Shown here: positions 12,301 through 22,316 of the stretch, one piece after another
Layout: each line of letters starts with the position of its first letter
Position numbering within the stretch: position 1 is the stretch's first letter
From: Gautieria morchelliformis
Taxonomy: Eukaryota > Basidiomycota > Agaricomycetes > Gomphales > Gomphaceae
Length of the DNA: 64,000 nt
Assembly (NCBI GenBank): GCA_015179125.1
Contig: WHVA01000093.1
Coordinates: 124,001-188,000, forward strand
Direction: 5' to 3'
Notes under the pieces: model-generated
The model's database searches: none
What the model saw: the letters and a program-made list of their open reading frames with translations, nothing else
Told to the model about the DNA's origin: nothing
Translations under genes and position numbers: made by a program

Positions 12301-14066
12301 AAGTGATGGAGGCAAGGAAGAGGATCCTTGGTGAGGATCATCCTCACACTGTGATGGCTATGGGAAACCTTGCCTCAACCTATCGGAATTTGGGCCGGTG
12401 GAATGATGCTGAAGAGCTGGAGGTTCAAGTGATGGAGGCAAGGAAGAGGGTCCTTGGTGAGGAGCATCCTGACACCCTGGTGGCCATGGGAAACCTTGCC
12501 TCAACCTATTGGAATTTGGGCCGGTTGAAGGATTCTAAAGAGCTGGAGGTTCAAGTGATGGAGGCAAGCAAGAGGGTCCTTGGTGTGGAGTATCCTGTCA
12601 CTCTGACCTCCATGGGTAGCCTTGCATTAACCTATCAACATTTGGGCCAGTGGAAGGATGCTAAAGAGATGGAGATTCAAGTGATGGAGGTGAGGAAGAG
12701 GTTCCTTGGTGAGGAGCATCCTGACACCCTGACTGCCATGGGCAACCTTGCCTTAACCTATCGGAATTTGGGTCACTGGAAGGATGCTGAAGAGCTGGAG
12801 GTTCAAGTGATGGAGGCAAGGAAGAGGGTCCTTGGTGAGGAGCATCCTGGCACCCTGATTGCCATGGGAAACCTTGCCTCAACCTATCAGTATTTGGGCC
12901 GGTGGAAGGATGCTGAAGAGCTGGAGGTTCAAGTGATGGAGGCAAGGAAGAGGCTCCTTGGTGAGGAGCATGCTGACACCCTGGTGGCCATGGGAGACCT
13001 TGCCTCAACCTATCGGAATTTGGGCTGGTGGAAGGATGCTGAAGAGCTGGAGGTTCAAGTGGTGGAGGCAAGGAAGAGGGTCTTTGGTGTGGAGCATCCT
13101 TACACCCTGATCGCCATGGGAAACCTTGCCTCAAGCTATCAGTATTTGGGCCAGTGGAAGGATGCTGAAGAGCTGCAGGTTCAAGTGATGGAGGCAAGCA
13201 AGAGGGTCCTTGGTGAGGAGCATCCCGATGCCTTAATTGCCATGGGCAATCTTGCCTCAACCTATCATAATTTGGGCCGGTGGAAGGTAGCTGAAGCGCT
13301 GGAGGTTCAAGTGATGGAGGCAAGCAAGAGGGTCCTTGGTGAGGAGCATCCTGACACCCTGATTGCCATGGGCAATCTTGCCTTAACCTATCAGAATTTG
13401 GGCAGGTGGAAGGTAGCTGAAGAGCTGGCAGTTCAAGTGATAGAGGCAAGGAAGAGGGTCCTTGGTGTGGAGCATCCTGACACCCTGATTGCCATGGGCA
13501 GCCTTGCCTCAACCTATCAGAATTTGGGCTGGTGGAAGGGTGCTGAAGAGCTGGAGGTTCAAGTGATGGAGGAAAGCAAGAGGGTCCTTGGTGTGGAGCA
13601 TCCTGACACCCTGATTGCCATGGGCAGCCTTGCCTCAACCTATTGGAATTTGGGCTGGTGGAAGGATGCTGAAGAGCTGGAGGTTCAAGTGATGGAGGCA
13701 AGCAAGAGGCTCCTTGGTGATGAGCATCCTGACATCCTGATTGTCATGGGCAACCTTGCCTTAATCTATCGGAATTTGCATCAGTGGAAGGATGCTGAAG
13801 AGGTGGAGGTTCAAGTGATGGAGGCAAGCAAGAGGGTCCTTGGTGAGGAGCACCCTGACACCCTGACTGCCATGGGCAACCTTGCCTTCACCTATCAGAA
13901 TTTGGGCCGATCGAAGGATGCTAAAGAGCTGCAGGTTCAAGTGATGGAGGCGAGGAAGAGGGTCCTTGGTGAGGAGCATCCTCACACCCTGACCACCATA
14001 GGCAACCTTGCAGCAACCTATCATGATTTGGGCCAGTGGAAGGATGCTAAAGAGCTAAAGGTTTAA
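9328..14066 (+). CDS. Patatin-like phospholipase / NB-ARC / TPR repeat protein (fungal NLR-like STAND protein)
   Basis: Predicted intracellular signal-transduction NTPase. Exons by hand: 9328-9441, 9524-9623, 9672-9810, 9862-10089, 10145-11053, 11108-14066, together exactly 1,483 codons including the stop. The N-terminus (about residues 70-330) is a patatin-like phospholipase with the oxyanion loop DGGGIRGLS, nucleophile motif GTSTGG and the DAG aspartate motif (about 10330). Next is an NB-ARC NTPase with P-loop GLGGAGKT (about residue 480), Walker B-like LLFLDNADD and sensor-like IIVTSRN. The C-terminus has 15 tandem 42-residue kinesin-light-chain-type TPR units (consensus near [17 protein letters not shown]), roughly 12150-14063. 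A 16th in-frame unit lies beyond the TAA at 14064-14066. The intron at 11054-11107 is 54 bases and stays open if retained. Fungal proteins of this architecture are linked to heterokaryon incompatibility and innate-immunity-like responses; the role here is inferred. Confidence 0.9.
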
Positions 14067-14225
14067 GTGATGGAGGAAAGGAAGAGAGCCCTTGGTGAGG
14101 AGCATCCTCACACCCTGATGGCCATGGGAAACCTTGCCTCAACCTGTCAGAATTTGGGCCTGTGGAAGGATGCTGAAGAGTTGGATGTTCAAGCAATCGA
14201 GTCTAAGAATCTGGTTTGCTATTGT
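12150..14225 (+). repeat. 126-bp tandem repeat array encoding TPR units
   Basis: Sixteen consecutive 126-base units without indels, 15 within the open frame and one after its stop. Most bases are shared between units. Differences cluster at a few codons: R/S after MEA, V/L/I before LG, E/V after LG, the residue after EHP, and the residues around Y-x-x-LG-x-W. High unit identity with variation at set positions is the pattern of fungal NLR repeat domains undergoing unit exchange. Confidence 0.9.
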
Positions 14226-14228
14226 TGA
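14067..14228 (+). pseudogene. In-frame extension of the TPR array past the stop
   Basis: Directly after the TAA the same frame stays open for 53 codons to a TGA at 14226-14228. It encodes a further TPR unit ([17 protein letters not shown]) and a short tail ending NLVCYC. At this position in other units the codon is CAA (Gln), so a single C-to-T change at 14064 explains the earlier stop. The longer form is probably the ancestral C-terminus. Confidence 0.75.
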
Positions 14229-14617
14229 AAGCTAGATATGTGTGTTGTATAATTTAGAATATATGAACTGTTATGTAATGTTGTTACCCAGTGGTTGTTG
14301 ACTTGAGCAGATGTGAGTGGGTAACACAAATGAGACTGTATAAATAAACTAGTAACTGAGAGGTTGATAAAATGAATCCCTGTTATGATCTGTTCCTGAA
14401 TCCGGTCCCAAAGCCTCGGCTTCGGTACTTGTTCGGGAACCTTGGGTTTCACTTGGCTTCCCTCGGGTTTCACTCAGCTTCCATCAGGTTTCTCTTCACA
14501 CCTTCCATCACCCCTGACTTCCTTTTCTAGTTAGTTCCCCGTTTGCCTTACCCTTTGTCCCCATGTCCGGTGATCCAATAATTGACCCCTCTCAACCCTG
14601 CATGCTACTTTACTATA
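14229..14617. other. 3' flank of the NLR-like gene
   Basis: AT-rich start, then CTTCGG/CTTCCC-rich sequence around 14395-14500. No gene seen. Confidence 0.4.
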
Positions 14618-16850
14618 TACAGTAGACTCCCTCCTAACAGATACCCGAGATAACCCATACTCCCTTATATGGCATACATTTTTTGATCCACCAAGTTGGT
14701 TCGCAGGGAATTTGGGTTCATAAACCATACCCAATAACCCATACTTATTTTGACAAATTATGGGTTATGCTGGTGGCCGGGTGATGCTGATGGGAATCGT
14801 GTGACATCCCAAAATAGCAAGAAAGACGCAAACATCGACTCTCATCATTAATGAAACCTATTGACATTCTCAAAAAGGGTTTAAGGAAGCTTCGGGATCG
14901 GATCCGAGAGTGAAAAGCCAAGCTTGACGCTGAGCTGAAAGCCAGTTGGCCAGTATTGGAGGTTGGCCAGGAGTGGCTGGACAATGCCGGAAACTTGGTG
15001 GATGAGGAACATGTTTCGAGGCATTAGACAACACCTCTGATTATGAAAGGGGATTTCAGAGGTTGGGTTTACAGGAGAAAAACATTGTACACCAGCTAAC
15101 AGAGATTGCTGGGGGTGGTGAGAAGAGTGACAGGCCTTCAAAGAAGCGCAAGCGTATGTCATTCAAAATCATGATTTAAGACATAGTGTACTGAGCTTTT
15201 TGCAGGTCCTGCACAACCCACAAACAGCTCCGAGTCCAGTGAGCAGAAAAAATTACCAGAATTTCAGAAGAAAGAAAATGCTACACTCGACCAGAGGCTC
15301 GAGATTATCAACTGGCATTACGCAAATGGCGAAAATCAGACAAAAACTGCGAAGCACTTCAATGCTATCTACCCCAACCTCCAACTCAAACAGCCAAGAG
15401 TTTCAGCCTGGCTCGGGCACGGGGCAACATGGTGAGTGGAGTTTGAGGGCTGTAGTATGGGTGTGTGTTTGGCGAAACACGTGCGTCAGACACAACATCC
15501 CGAGGTGACGGAAATGCTGGATCTTTGGGTTGCAAAGGCGATGGCAGAGAAGCTGCTTCTCACTGGCGATGTCATCCGTCAAAAATGGAAGAAGTTCGCG
15601 GATCTTGTCTGTGTGCCAGAGGATGAGCGTCTTAACTTGAGTGAGGGGTGGTTGACTCGGTATAAGGAATGGAATGGTTTGAAGCAGTTGAAGCGTCATT
15701 GAGAAGCTGCTTCTACGGCCTCTGATACTGTTGAGAAGGAACGGCTGCGTATCCAAGAGCTTCTAAACAAACTTGGCTATGCACCGCGTGTCATTTTTAA
15801 TACAGATGAGTCTGCGTTATTCTATGCGTGAGTCCTTGTTCATTCTTAGATGCAGTGTCGTACTAAAAATGATTAAATTAAAAGTATGCCTTTTGATTGA
15901 GGACTGTCAGACAAGCAACATGCTGGTATCAAAGGCAAGAAGGCAAGACTAACCTATTTATTCACGGCGAATGCAGACGGTTCGGAGAAATTACCCCCCC
16001 TTATCATCGGGAAAGCACAGAAGCCTCGACCGTTCAACAAAAAAAACAGGTGCACAGCTTGGCTTTCTCTATCGGAACAATGCAAAAGCATGGATGACCG
16101 CTGCTCTCTATCAGGAATGGTTGTCGGATTGGGACAGGAAGCTACAGGATGAGGGTAGAAAGATCCTGCTTTTGCAGGATAATTTTGCAGGCCACATCGT
16201 TCCAAACAATATTACCAACATACGTGTTGAAAGATTCGAGCAGAACCTTACTTCACACATACAGCCCAATGATCAGGGCATTATCCGGTGTTTCAAGGCC
16301 CATTACCGTGCAAAATTCATCCATCGTTCTATTGATCTTTACGATGCTGGTATCACGCCATCGCAAATCTATGAGATTGACCAACTCAAAGCTATGCGAC
16401 TCGCCAATGGAGCATGGAATGAGGTGGATACCACAACGATTCGAAACTGCTGGCGTAAGGCTGGCATCTTACCTCACATCGACTTGCCACCTATCCAACC
16501 CCCATCTCTTTCCATTTCATCCCTCATCCACACTACTGCCGACTCAAACACTCCCGAAGTTCCCATTGCAGTTGAGCAGCTCGTTCAAAGAGCTTTGGAT
16601 GATTTGGAGTCGACAGGAGTGCTCCAGCGTTCGAACCGAATGGACATTGTGGAGCTTCTGAATCCAGCTGACGAGTCGCACATGTTTGAGGGAACCGATG
16701 AAGATATTTATCAGTTAGTGATGGATGCGAAGAAGGCACGCGAAGAAAACATGGACAATAGTGATGACATTGATAACGACGTACCCATCGAACCTGCTCC
16801 TACGCGTAATGAAGCTCTTATGCTCTCTGTTCTCCGAATTCTCTTGTAGT
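14618..16850 (+). mobile_element. pogo/Fot1-like DNA transposon, broken
   Basis: A TA dinucleotide is followed at 14620 by CAGTAGACTCCCTCCTAACA, typical of pogo-type terminal inverted repeats; I found no matching right end. The transposase reads in pieces. A CENP-B/psq-type helix-turn-helix region lies at about 15280-15420 (QRLEIINWHYANGENQTKTA). A second DNA-binding segment runs to a TGA near 15700. The DDE core begins with IFNTDESALFYA (about 15795), continues with TYLFTANADGSEK (about 15950) and, after a one-base shift in an A-run near 16040, LLLQDNFAGH and HIQPNDQGIIRCFK. The three catalytic aspartates are still present, but the stop and frameshift make the gene inactive. The 3' end abuts a Gypsy fossil. 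Confidence 0.82.
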
Positions 16851-17285
16851 TAGTTTATCCTCATCTCTTGTTCTAAACCAAAAGTTTAAAGCTCTAGTAG
16901 ATTCTGGTTCTACTCATTGTTTTATTGGATCTGTTTTTGTAAGTAGAAATAGTCTCAAAACCCAATCCGTAGACCCGATGCTGCTCTGTTTATTCGATGG
17001 TAGTACAAACTCAGTAATTACTGAAGCTGTAGAGCTACCTATCCATTTCCCCGATGGTCACACCCATTCCGTAGACTTTTATGTCACCCCCCTTGATTCA
17101 TCTGTTTCGGTAGTTCTCGGACACAACTGGCTCACCCGCTACAATCCATTGATTGAATGGGTACTGGGCAGTATTATGTTCTGAACTACCCTCCCGGGCA
17201 GTGCTGTGGAACCCCTGCCGGCTGCGGCTTGCGCCTCTATGGCCTAGACCGAGTCAAACCCAAGCTTGGAAGCCCCCTGGGTGGC

Positions 17286-17880
17286 TCTCACTGGAGACAT
17301 GGCAAAATTTCCTGACTTGGAAAATCAACTGGAACTTCTAATGCTATTCCACATTTCTTCAAAATTTCCCAGTTCAGGAAATTGGATGAAAACCTAATCT
17401 TTTGTTAGAGTTTTGGGGCTGAAGGAAATGCTTCACAAATTGTAAAACTATCACCTAAAAATCTTCAAGAAATGTTTAGGAAACATTGAATTTCATCTTC
17501 CATGAAACTAAATATTTAATAAAATTTCCCCAGTTAGGAAATTCTATAGAAACACTGATTTCTACAAGGTTTCCCTGTCAAATATTCAGGAAACCAACAT
17601 TTTTATAGAAATTCCATAGAAATTCCAAACGGAGGAAACTTGATTAAATATTTAGTTTCGCAGAGGAGGAAATTCAAAGCTCCCTGAGAGTTTCTTGAAG
17701 GTTTTGAGGTGATAATTTTACAATTTTTGAAGGATTTCCTGAAGTCAAAAAACTCTGACAAAACAATAAATTTTCATCCAATTTCCTGAACTGGGAAATC
17801 TGGCAGAAATGTGGAATATCCTCAGGATTTCCAGTAGATTTCGAAAGTCAGGCAAATTTTGCCAAGTCTCCAGTGTCTCC
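17286..17880. mobile_element. Foldback (MITE-like) element, about 595 bp
   Basis: Two long arms of about 290 bases are imperfect reverse complements. CACTGGAGACATGGCAAAAT near the left end mirrors TTTGCCAAGTCTCCAGTG near the right end. CCCAGTTCAGGAAATTGGAT (left) mirrors ATCCAATTTCCTGAACTGGG (right). The sequence is AT-rich and noncoding, unlike the surrounding retroelement. No target duplication was assigned. Confidence 0.75.
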
Positions 17881-18731
17881 TGAATGCAGCAGTGTTTTAC
17901 CGTGCCTGAAAACTAGAGGGTTCCCAATGTTTCCAGCTAAACCTGGCGCAGCCTGAAGCCGAGGCTTTGGGCCATTTGGCTTCGGTGCAACCCGAACTGG
18001 TGGATCTTAAGGATGTTCCGAAGGAGTATCATGACTTTGTGGATGTCTTTAGCAAGTCCAAAGGTGACGCCTTGGCTCCCCACCGACCCTACGATCTCAA
18101 GATCACATTAGAGGATGGTGCTACTCCTCCTCAACCTCCATTATATTTGCTCTCTACCTTGGAGCTTGCCACGCTCCAAGCTTTCATTGATGAGCACCTG
18201 AATTTGGGTTACACTCAGCCCACTCGGTCCTCCCATGGAGCCCCTATCCTCTTTGTCAAAAAGAAGAGTGGTGAACTTCGGCTCTGCCTGGATTTCCGAG
18301 CACTCAATAAAATTATGAAGAAGGACCGCTATCCACTCCCGTTTATTACCAACTTGTTGGATGCACCCTGAAAGGCTTGGATTTATACCACAATCGACCT
18401 TCGGCATGCATTCCACCTTGTCCGAGTCGCCGAAGGCGACAAGTGGAAAACAGCTTTCTGGACCCAGTACAGCTCTTTTGAATGGCTAGTCATGCCATTC
18501 GGCTTAACCAATCGTCCCGCGGTTTTTCAACATTTTATGAATGACGTCTTTGGAGATATGCTTCATGTATGCATCGTCATGTACCTTGATGACATACTCA
18601 TCTACTCTGACGACCCGGTCAAACACAGGGAACACGTCCGTGAAGTTTTGCAGTGTCTTTGGAAACATGGTCTCTATGCCAAACCTGATAAATGTGAATG
18701 GCACTGAGATTCTGTGGAATTACTAGGGTAT

Positions 18732-20000
18732 TGTCAAGATTGGTTTTTAGGCGTTAATATCATGTATTAGTGAACACAGCAAATGCCTGAATAACTTCTG
18801 CGAATAAGTGTGCTGTTCGGTGAATAAGGTGAACCAATAAATGTTGAGAAGATAAGAGGGCTGCCCGAACGGGATGCGCCCTATCTACAGTCGTAGCAAA
18901 ATAGCCCGTGGCACTTGACGATGTAATGTGCAAGGTGTCACAGAAAGGTTGTTTAAGTAGCAACAATCCTTTTGCCGGCGAAGGCGCTCCTTCGGAGCCC
19001 TTCGCCGATAGCTCAGATAATAGTTCGAAGGCTCAGGTAACGAAGGTGAAGTACAAAAACTCACCAGTGGTGCTTAAGTCCTCCTCTGATCGAAGATAGA
19101 AATCTATAAGGGAGGGCTCAAGACGATGGTCACAGTGAGGTCAAGTTTCGCACAAGATGGATGTATGATAATTGAACTGGGGAATATACATGTGAATGTA
19201 AACTACTTATATCGAATGCTCGTATGATATCAGTGAATAGGAAAGAGGCAATCATGAGTCAGGGTTGGATAGGGGTGTGCAGTCAGGATACAAAATAGGT
19301 GAAACACATATACAATAGAAAGAAGGAGGAGTGCGAATGTGAAACAATGGGGAGAAAAGGGGGTGAAGGTGCCTATGTATGAAAACACGCCTTGAGACCT
19401 GCATATACATTACCCTGCACGGACTCTTCATCTGCTGGGTTGATCCCACACGATCTACAGTTAGGATGTCCGGCGGATGCATTCCGGCCATATGAACACC
19501 TAAAGGGGTTGCGTCGGGAAGATGATGGGGCCAGTGATGAACCATCACGCCGGGTAGAAGATGTTGATTGTGTTTGATGGCGTGCCTGCTGGCGAATGAT
19601 GCAAGCAGCGAATGGATGTTCAGTGAATGTGGTGAAGGGCGAATGGAGCGATCATGGAGGAGGAGTGGTCGAAGGGAGGGGGGAAGCCGAGCGAACGTGG
19701 AGGAGGAGTGGTGAAAGGTAAAGCAGGGATAGTTGGGTACAAGAAATAAATGAGTCATGGTAATCCGGCCATAGGAACATCCAAAAGGGAGTTGATCCGA
19801 GGAGGTGATAGGACTAGTGATGAACCATCAAGCCGGTCAAAGGACGTCAATCGTGTTTTAATGGAATGGCTATGGTGAATGACGCAAGTAGTGAAAATCG
19901 TTCGGTGAACTTGGCGAAGGGTGATCGGAGCGAACATAGAGGTGGAGTGATGAAAGGGAGGACAGAGCTACTGGGTATAAGAAATAAACACGTCATGACA
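18732..20000 (-). mobile_element. Solo LTR (Gypsy family of the 34-35 kb fossil), 1,269 bp
   Basis: Begins TGTCAAGATTGG and ends CATGACA, with perfect five-base TGTCA/TGACA terminal complements. It is flanked on both sides by the five-base target duplication GGTAT. It interrupts the reverse transcriptase region of the surrounding Gypsy fossil. The strand is inferred from the copy at 34053-35285, which lies next to a minus-strand gag. Confidence 0.88.
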
Positions 20001-20934
20001 GGTATATGCTGTCTACCAAAGGCTTTACCATGTTTGAAGACAAAGTCCAAACACTCCGCGATTTGCCCGAGCCTCAGAAGGTAAAAGACACACAGTCCTT
20101 CCTCAGCTTTGCCAATTTTTACTGCCACTTTATCTACAACTATTCTGACATCACGGTTCCCCTTACCCAGCTTACTCATACAGGCACCCTTTGGGCATTT
20201 ACCAAAGATTGCTGAAAGTCTTTCAATTACTTCAAGGAAGCTTTCACTAGGGCTCTGATTCTGTCACATTGGATTCCCGACCGGCCAATGGTTGTGGAAA
20301 CCGACGCCTTGGATTATGCCCTTGGCAAAATCCTGTCCTTGTTCGATGATGAAGGCATCCTGTACCTGGTCACTTTCCACTCCCAAACATTTTCTGGTGC
20401 CGAATTGAATTATGATGTCCATGATAAAGAGCTACTGGCAATTTTTGAAGCATTTCAATGTTGGAGACACTATTGGCTCCGGCTCCCCTATCGATGTTGT
20501 CACCGATCACAAAAACTTGGAGTATTTTGCCACCACAAAGTTGCTAACCCGATGACAAGTCCGCTGGTCCGAGTTCCTCTCACAATTTAACCTCATTATT
20601 CGGTTCCGTCCCAGAAAGCTCGGTACAAAACCCGACACTCTAACTAGACGATGGGACATCTACCTTAAAGAGGGAGGTAATGACTACGGCTCAGACCCGC
20701 AGTACTTCTGACCGCTTTTCACTAATCAACAACTGTCGGAATCCCTTTGGGCAACTTGCTTGCTTGCACCTGTTCTCTGGGCAAGCACTGTGATAGACTC
20801 CAAGAAGCTTCATGCTGACATTTTAGCTAACCTGGCATCCGATCCCGTAGCCACTCAGCATCTTGGCAATAGTTCCGACCCGAGATGGACGCAAACCAAG
20901 GACAGCATCCTCCGCCTCAATGGCCACATATACG

Positions 20935-21490
20935 TGTCATGACCCGTCTATTTCCCTTACCTCGCGGTCTCTATGTTCCTCCTCATCGCTCCTCCTGCAC
21001 CTTCACCTGAGTTTGCCCTACCCTTCGACCACTCCTCCTCCATGTTCGCTCCATTCGCTCTTTGCCTCGTTCGCCAAATGACCATTCGCTGCTCGCATCA
21101 TTCGCCGGCAGGTACACCATCAAACACAATCGACACCCTCTACCCGGCACGATGGTTCATCACTGACCTCATCGTCCTGATCCAACCCCTTTAGGTGTTC
21201 GTATGGCCGGAATGCATTCGCGGGACGTCCTACCCGTAGGTCATGTGGGATCAACCCAGCAGACGAAGAGTCCATGCAGGGTGGCATATATACAGGTCCC
21301 AAGGCGTGTTTTCGTACATAAATGCTTTCATCCCCTTTCCTCCCTGTCATTTCATGTTCGCACTCCTCTTTCATTCTATGCATCTGTGTTTCATATATTT
21401 GTATCATGACTGCGCACCCTTATCCAACCCTGACTCCAGACAGCCTCTTTCCTATTCACTGATATCATACGAGCATTTAATATAAGTATG
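20935..21490 (+). mobile_element. Partial LTR, opposite orientation
   Basis: Starts TGTCATGACCCGTCTATTTC and reads as the reverse complement of the right 55-65% of the LTRs at 18732-20000 and 34053-35285. Similarity stops at about 21490. More diverged than the other two by eye. Confidence 0.72.
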
Positions 21491-21757
21491 TAAAAACTCG
21501 GTTTGGGAAAGTAGGAAGTTATGTGCCAGATATGAATGATGTGACTTGCAGGAGATTAATAAACTATTTAATGTTCTCCTCAGTGATAGTCAACACTAGT
21601 AATATAAAGGAAAGCTACCTATTTAATGTTCTACATGTTTTTTCAGTTAAATACTACGAAAGTATACTATTAAACTCATCTCCTCAGTGATAGTCAACAC
21701 TGAGGAGGGGAGGATGCGCATGGGCTTGTTTCACTTGCATATACGAAGTTCCGGCAC
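21491..21757. repeat. Short repeats and a small perfect palindrome
   Basis: CTCCTCAGTGATAGTCAACA occurs at 21576 and again at 21680. In the second copy it is followed by CTGAGGAG, so CTCCTCAGTG (21680-21689) and CACTGAGGAG (21698-21707) form a perfect 10-base stem. ATTTAATGTTCT also repeats at about 21565 and 21622. It looks like the edge of a decayed element. Confidence 0.5.
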
Positions 21758-22116
21758 TTAAGCACCCTTCAGGCAATGGTGTGCCATACTAAGCACCCAT
21801 AGAATGTAACGTCTATGCTCACTTGAGTGTGACACTGGGCAAGCAACAGGGTAGATTGCGATGCCAGCGCTCTCTGCGCGACTGGGAACCAGATGAGGAC
21901 TGGGGCCTTTGAGAACGCAACTTTGAGTGCTTTGAAGGCCTCTTGCTGCCTTGCATCCCAAGCGAACGGAGTATCCTTCCTAGTCAACCAGGACAATGTC
22001 TGAGAATGAAACGATGAATCTTCTGTAGAAGCTGGAAAGTCCAGGAATGATTGGACTTCATGGAGGTTTGTCGGTACAGGCCACTTTGTGATGGCAGCAG
22101 TTTTCTCGATGTCCAT
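21758..22116 (-). mobile_element. Ty3/Gypsy fragment, RT/RNase H connection
   Basis: Minus-strand fossil fragment resembling the segment after the Gypsy reverse transcriptase (KWPVPTNLHEVQSFL, then LTRKDTPFAWDARQQEAFK). It is broken and short, ends at the MITE to its right, and belongs to a different copy from the plus-strand fossil on its left. Confidence 0.75.
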
Positions 22117-22316
22117 GGAGGATGTTCAGATTGACAACAATGTACATTCTTCTAGGATATATTAGATATCTTTTAAAATATCAACCCTAACCGAATTCAT
22201 AGTCCATCATTTTGAGCAACTTGTATATTGTGGACATCCTAAATTTTTTTGAATGTTTAAAAGATATCTAATATATCCTAGAAGAATGTACATTGTTGTC
22301 AATCTGAACATCCTCC
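22117..22316. mobile_element. MITE with about 60-bp terminal inverted repeats
   Basis: A 200-base element starting GGAGGATGTTCAGATTGACA and ending with its exact complement. The arms continue as complements for about 60 bases (through TCTTTTAAA/TTTAAAAGA), leaving an unpaired centre of about 80 bases. Noncoding. No clear flanking duplication, so the superfamily is open. The near-perfect arms suggest recent activity compared with neighbouring fossils. Confidence 0.82.

Larger units (their letters stand above)
16851..20934 (+). mobile_element. Ty3/Gypsy LTR retrotransposon fossil, nested insertions
   Basis: Fossil of a fungal Ty3/Gypsy element in plus orientation. Parts seen in order: retropepsin region with ALVDSGSTHCFI (about 16890-17170), reverse transcriptase (about 17970-18725, with the YLDD box), the RT/RNase H connection and RNase H (about 20005-20590), and a piece of the region before integrase (about 20600-20934). 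It is broken, with several interruptions. It is also split by a foldback element (17286-17880) and a solo LTR (18732-20000). No own LTRs were identified, and the integrase side is cut by an LTR fragment. It appears old, since other elements have landed in it. Confidence 0.85.

Noticed and set aside
12661-13701. 346-codon open frame antisense to the TPR array, with a regular Pro/Gln/Ser-rich repeat
   Set aside because: It is the mirror of a 126-base tandem repeat: one open unit makes the whole antisense array open. It has no start context or independent support.
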